Source: Beroe ovata (lineage: Eukaryota; Ctenophora; Nuda; Beroida; Beroidae). Taken from it: a stretch of DNA of 64,000 bases. Position 1 is the stretch's first letter. Every line of letters starts with the position of its first letter. Location: NCBI GenBank assembly GCA_946803715.1, contig CAMPET010000154.1, positions 67,753-131,752 on the forward strand, given 5' to 3'. The notes under the pieces are model-generated. The model saw only the letters and a program-made list of their open reading frames with translations. It was not told the origin of the DNA and searched no databases. This document shows, piece after piece, positions 60,367 to 64,000 of this stretch. A program made the translations under genes and the position numbers.

Positions 60367-62753
60367 CTTTGACAGCGACTGCAAACGTTGACTGTGCGTT
60401 TCCAACAACATTTTGACAGTGACACTGATACATGCCATTAGCACTGGCATTGACATCTGTCAGAATCAGTGAATCCTGGGATAATGAGAATTCAAATCCA
60501 AAGTCTTATCTTAAGTGGTGACTGGTGTATGAGTATACTGCAAACTTAACAAAGTAGCTGAAAACTTTGAAAGGTTGATAGTTAATCATATAGTCTCGTC
60601 ATCTGTGGCTAATCAGCTGATCAATTACTCACATCAATGCTGACTCCATCAGATACTACTTCTGTGTTTTTCAACCATGTTACTGTCGGTTTAGGAATCC
60701 CCACGCAGCCACAGGGTATGACAAGTGTTCCGTTTTCCATGACCGTCAAATTCCGGTTACGCACCGAGAAAGATGGCGATTCTGAAAGCAGAAATTTATA
60801 AAATAGTCCACTCAAACGAATAGTGACGCGCGCGCACCAAAATTGGCGGGAGGCGCGCCGCGCACGTACTTATTCCTCGTCTGATCTCAATGATAGGATA
60901 GTGTGATTGTACATGCATTTATTCTCGCGCGCTACGCAATCACATCATTTTGGATGGAATTTGCCACTGCGACGCAAATAAGTTAGCACAGTCACACAGT
61001 TTGTCAGTCACGAAGGAGCCCCGTTCGCTGATAAACACAAAACTGAACTGGACGTGAACCACTGACCCCCACTCTCCTGGTTTAAGTTTCATGTCTGGGG
61101 GATTTAGACAATTTCCACAGCCATATAGCATGTAAGGGCTTCCTTGAGCTGAAATGGTTAGCAATACTTCCGTATGTACCGAAGGCGGTCGGTGGACTCT
61201 AGAAGATATATTTGAGCGACAACTTTAATTCTTGGCTGAAAAATATGGGCTGCCTGGAAATGTCTCTTTGTAAATGAACACATATTTGTATGCTTCAGAT
61301 AAGCACCAACTAGACAATAAGAAATGATTCGATTATTATGCAAATTTCGTATTTTGATTATCAAATACACATGTTACATCAGTGTTTAACCCCCTCAAAC
61401 ACACATATATAAGGCATTCCATCGACAGGAATATGCTGGTAATTCAATGACATATTACAACAAGAGGCATGTATAACATAACAACATCATTACCAGATGG
61501 TGCAAAGTGGGGCCTGAACGGAGCCTTACGGTTTCAGTTCGTTATTATAATCTAGACAGGAGCTGTGAAGAGCCATTGCTCCTCAAAAATTCCTGTCTAG
61601 AATGTGTTTAACAGAAAGAACATCCACCGTATAATACACTATACATCCATGTCATGACAGACAGTATTCATTTATAATGAACATTGAGCATAATATGACG
61701 TGTAATTCTTGTCGAATTTCTCATATGACAGATGACTCGTAACAATAATTGTAACAAGGGAAGAACAGTTGCCCTATGATACGCGATAACAATTATCATT
61801 ACAAACCCAATTACCTACTACGAGATACTGAAATTTCTTCGCGAATATTTCACTGCCAGTCATATTTCAGTCACTGACCACGATTTTTAATGCCGGGATA
61901 ATTGCGCGTCTGACATGATACTGTCGCGGTAACGGCATGAGATTGACCTGATACTGTCGTGATGTTTGCGTGATATTTGCGTGATGTTTGCGTGATGTTT
62001 GCGTGATACTGCCTACTCACCGTGAAGAATAAGGTCAATGTGCCGGCGCGCGACAATTTTCCCGTCTTGCCGAGCGGAACAGTAGTAACGACCTGGGACA
62101 ATGAGAGATGAGCAGGAGCAGTGAATTTGGGTAGGATCCATTATTGGACTCGTTCATTGATTGAATCCTCAATACAAACAACATGAATACTCAATCAAAT
62201 CGATTTGACTTTATAATTGGGTGTCAATCAGAGTGCAAAGAAGTGAGATTATCATCGGTGGCCGGATTGAGCGTATAATTACCGTATAATTACCGTCAAT
62301 TAGCGTATAATTACCGTTAAATCCACGTCGGAACGCTGGTATTGAGAGAATGTGCGATGATTCGCTGATCGCTGCAGTCTCTGGTAGAGCTTCATTTTCT
62401 TCCTGAAAGAGGATGTGGGAATGTCGAATGATGATATTCTCTATCAATGCTTCTAAAAGAGGATCCGACAACACGTCCCAATTTTATCACACAGCAACTG
62501 ATTCACACAACCCCGACTGTTGACTCGACCAAATTCCCCCCCCCAGAACCCAGTTCATGTCTCCCCCACATTTTCCACAATTTCCTAGTTTCCCACTCTA
62601 TACTTCCCCTCCCAACTATACTCACCCTGGTCCAAAGGACGGTGGAGGGCGGAGTTCCATACGGGATACACTCCAGAACAGCTGTAGCACCCGTGACCTC
62701 CGCAACTACCTCCCTGTCCACGTAAACCTGAGCCCGGGACTCTCGCACTTCAC
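60367..62753 (-). CDS. Immunoglobulin-domain protein, central part (partial)
   Basis: Minus-strand exons 62626-62753, 62315-62402, 62021-62092, 60633-60781 and 60367-60475 join in phase. The first three form one Ig domain (VLECIPYGTPPSTVLW, then SIPAFRRGFNGRYYCSARQD). The last two form a second (LVIPCGCVGIPKPTVTWLKN, then NGMYQCHCQNVVGNAQS). The protein is therefore extracellular, secreted or membrane-bound. The first exon needs one base from an upstream exon, and the last ends with one base over before a GTATGG donor, so the gene extends in both directions; no signal peptide or membrane span is visible. A possible further exon at about 63145-63227 is doubtful. An additional stop-containing exon at 60940-61148 could replace the last two and is listed separately. 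Close similarity to gene G is not evident beyond the Ig fold. Confidence 0.82.
60940..61148 (-). CDS. Possible alternative terminal exon of the Ig-domain gene
   Basis: A good acceptor (CATTTCAG) at 61149 opens a 68-codon frame ending in TGA. It is in the correct phase to follow exon 62021-62092, exactly as exon 60633-60781 does. The peptide is cysteine-bearing (YGCGNCLNPPDM, KLCDCANLF) and contains KPGEWGSVVHVQFSFVF. No consensus donor in a compatible phase was found within it. Use of this exon would end the protein after the first Ig domain. Confidence 0.4.
61955..62015. repeat. GATGTTTGCGT tandem repeat in gene H intron
   Basis: The unit GATGTTTGCGT, with variants, repeats about five times just outside the donor of exon 62021-62092. 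A separate GTATAATTACC repeat occupies about 62270-62320 beside the next exon. Confidence 0.75.
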
Positions 62754-63226
62754 CTGGGAGAGAGGGGTGTTAGATTATGGGACATATCTCTCTTCTTCTC
62801 ACCCAAGTTACTATATCATTTCGTTCGCCTTCGGTTGATGTGATTCGAACAGAATTTTTTTGTTTTTGATGCCATTCCTCGCCGTGAACCCCGTTCGGAA
62901 TGTTTTGGCAACGGGCTTGGTTATGTAAAACTCTCCTTTCTCAATTATAAAAAGTAGGAAAAATAAGCGGTAAGGAGTCTTTCATTCGTCTGTGTTCAAC
63001 ATACCGCATCTGTTCATAGATGATGTTATACTGACGATGTCAGTGATGAGATGAGGTGATGAAAAAGGGAACGACCACGTGATTCGGAAAGTCTATAGTA
63101 TGTAATATCAGAGAGAGAGACATTCATCAAGTTTGCTATACCTACCAGCCCTGGATCGATATCCGTCACCTTGCCACGTTCCACGAGGCAAATATCGAGT
63201 GACCTTGGCGCCTGGCGGTCTGTGAG

Positions 63227-63819
63227 AGTTACAAACTCATACGGCATTTGTAAGACAAGTAGGTTTTACATGGAATCTATGGTCCATTTTGACTGTCACA
63301 TGTCAGATAAGCAATAGGGAATGTCAAAATTTATAAAATTCTATTAGGGCCACGTGCAGTGCTTGATTAAAATCATAGGCCTAATATAATTACTTATCAA
63401 GGCGTGAATCCAATATGAAGTGGATGAAGTAATATGTAACTTTCATGGATAGACGATGTTTTTCACTTGAAACTTTATCAGAATCCCAATAAAACGTATG
63501 CAATGTAGAGAGTACAGCTGTGGAAGTTACAAGCTCATACGGCATTTGGAAGAAAAGTAGATTTTACATGGAATCTATGGTCCATTTTGACTGTCACATG
63601 TCAGATAAGCAATAGGGAATGTCAAAATTTATAAAATTCTATTAGGGCCACGTGCAGTGCTTGATTAAAATCATAGGCCTAATATAATTACTTATCAAGG
63701 CGTGAATCCAATATGAAGTTGATAATGTAATATGTAACTTTCATGGATATAGACGATGTATTTCACTTGAAACTTTATCAAAATCCCAATAAAACGTATG
63801 CGATGTAGAGAGTACAGCT
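63227..63819. repeat. Tandem duplication, two copies of about 298 bp
   Basis: Copy 1 (63227-63522) and copy 2 (63525-63819) are more than 95% identical by eye, sharing for example ACATGGAATCTATGGTCC and ATGTAGAGAGTACAGCT. No coding frame spans them. Confidence 0.92.
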
Positions 63820-63941
63820 TGTATTTTTCAGGAAGAAGATTTTTTCAATAAAATATGCTTTTTCCATTCATTGGGATCAATATAGCTTGATCTAATCAAG
63901 TAGAGTTTTTAGTTACTTTATTCTAACCGATTTGTTTTTAG

Positions 63942-64000
63942 CCATGTCTGATGTCATTGAAGTGCTGAAGATAAAGTAAATTAATCCACTCATTATACTC
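63942..64000. repeat. Dispersed repeat, copy 2 (cut by window end)
   Basis: Identical over its visible length to 50813-50872, in the same orientation. Confidence 0.9.

Noticed and set aside
63145-63227. Possible further upstream exon of gene H
   Set aside because: Two frames compete; the one that keeps phase lacks the expected Ig cysteine, so I left it out of the gene model.

Overview
The window is nuclear DNA from an animal. Genes are split into many short exons (mostly 55-220 bases) with GT-AG introns of about 100-1,700 bases, and the proteins are typical animal ones: Ig-superfamily membrane proteins, C-type lectin domains and a rhodopsin-class GPCR. GC content is moderate, CA/TG microsatellites are frequent, and there are two assembly gaps and several single unresolved bases. 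The compact introns suggest an invertebrate; the sequence alone does not fix the phylum. Gene models below were built by hand from reading frames, splice consensus and codon phase. Where I give an exon chain, the phases of consecutive exons fit unless stated otherwise.

Layout. (A) 44-3466, minus: Pro/Ser/Thr/Ala-rich putative nuclear regulator with two SUMO-type motifs, running off the left edge, with a CpG-rich likely promoter at 4.1-4.65 kb. (B) 7379-10426, plus: complete nine-exon secreted YHYH-domain protein, 382 aa. (C) 11028-14606, minus: complete twelve-exon major facilitator (MFS) transporter, 455 aa. (I) 15562-17508, minus: acidic hydrophilic protein of unknown family, 5' end not found. 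(D) 18445-21024, minus: class A GPCR, complete except for one exon lost in an assembly gap. (E) 28382-31256, minus: complete eleven-exon secreted protein with two C-type lectin domains, 355 aa. (F) 32478-34946, plus: intact single-exon DDE transposase of 822 aa with a cysteine-rich CXC-like tail. (G) 37468-43430, minus: complete twelve-exon receptor with seven Ig domains, one membrane span and a cytoplasmic tail, 860 aa. (H) 60367-62753, minus: central part of another Ig-domain protein whose start and end were not found. Long gene-poor stretches lie at 4.9-7.4, 21-28.4 and 43.4-60.4 kb.

The genes do not form a pathway. B, E, G and H are extracellular or cell-surface proteins and C and D are membrane proteins, so the neighbourhood is rich in surface functions. 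F is a mobile-element gene. The most unusual items are the transposase architecture, the coordinated loss of the inner disulfide in both lectin domains, a degenerate YHYH motif, a possible alternative terminal exon in H, paired E-box and CCAAT elements, and a TGGTGTCA minisatellite family scattered through introns.
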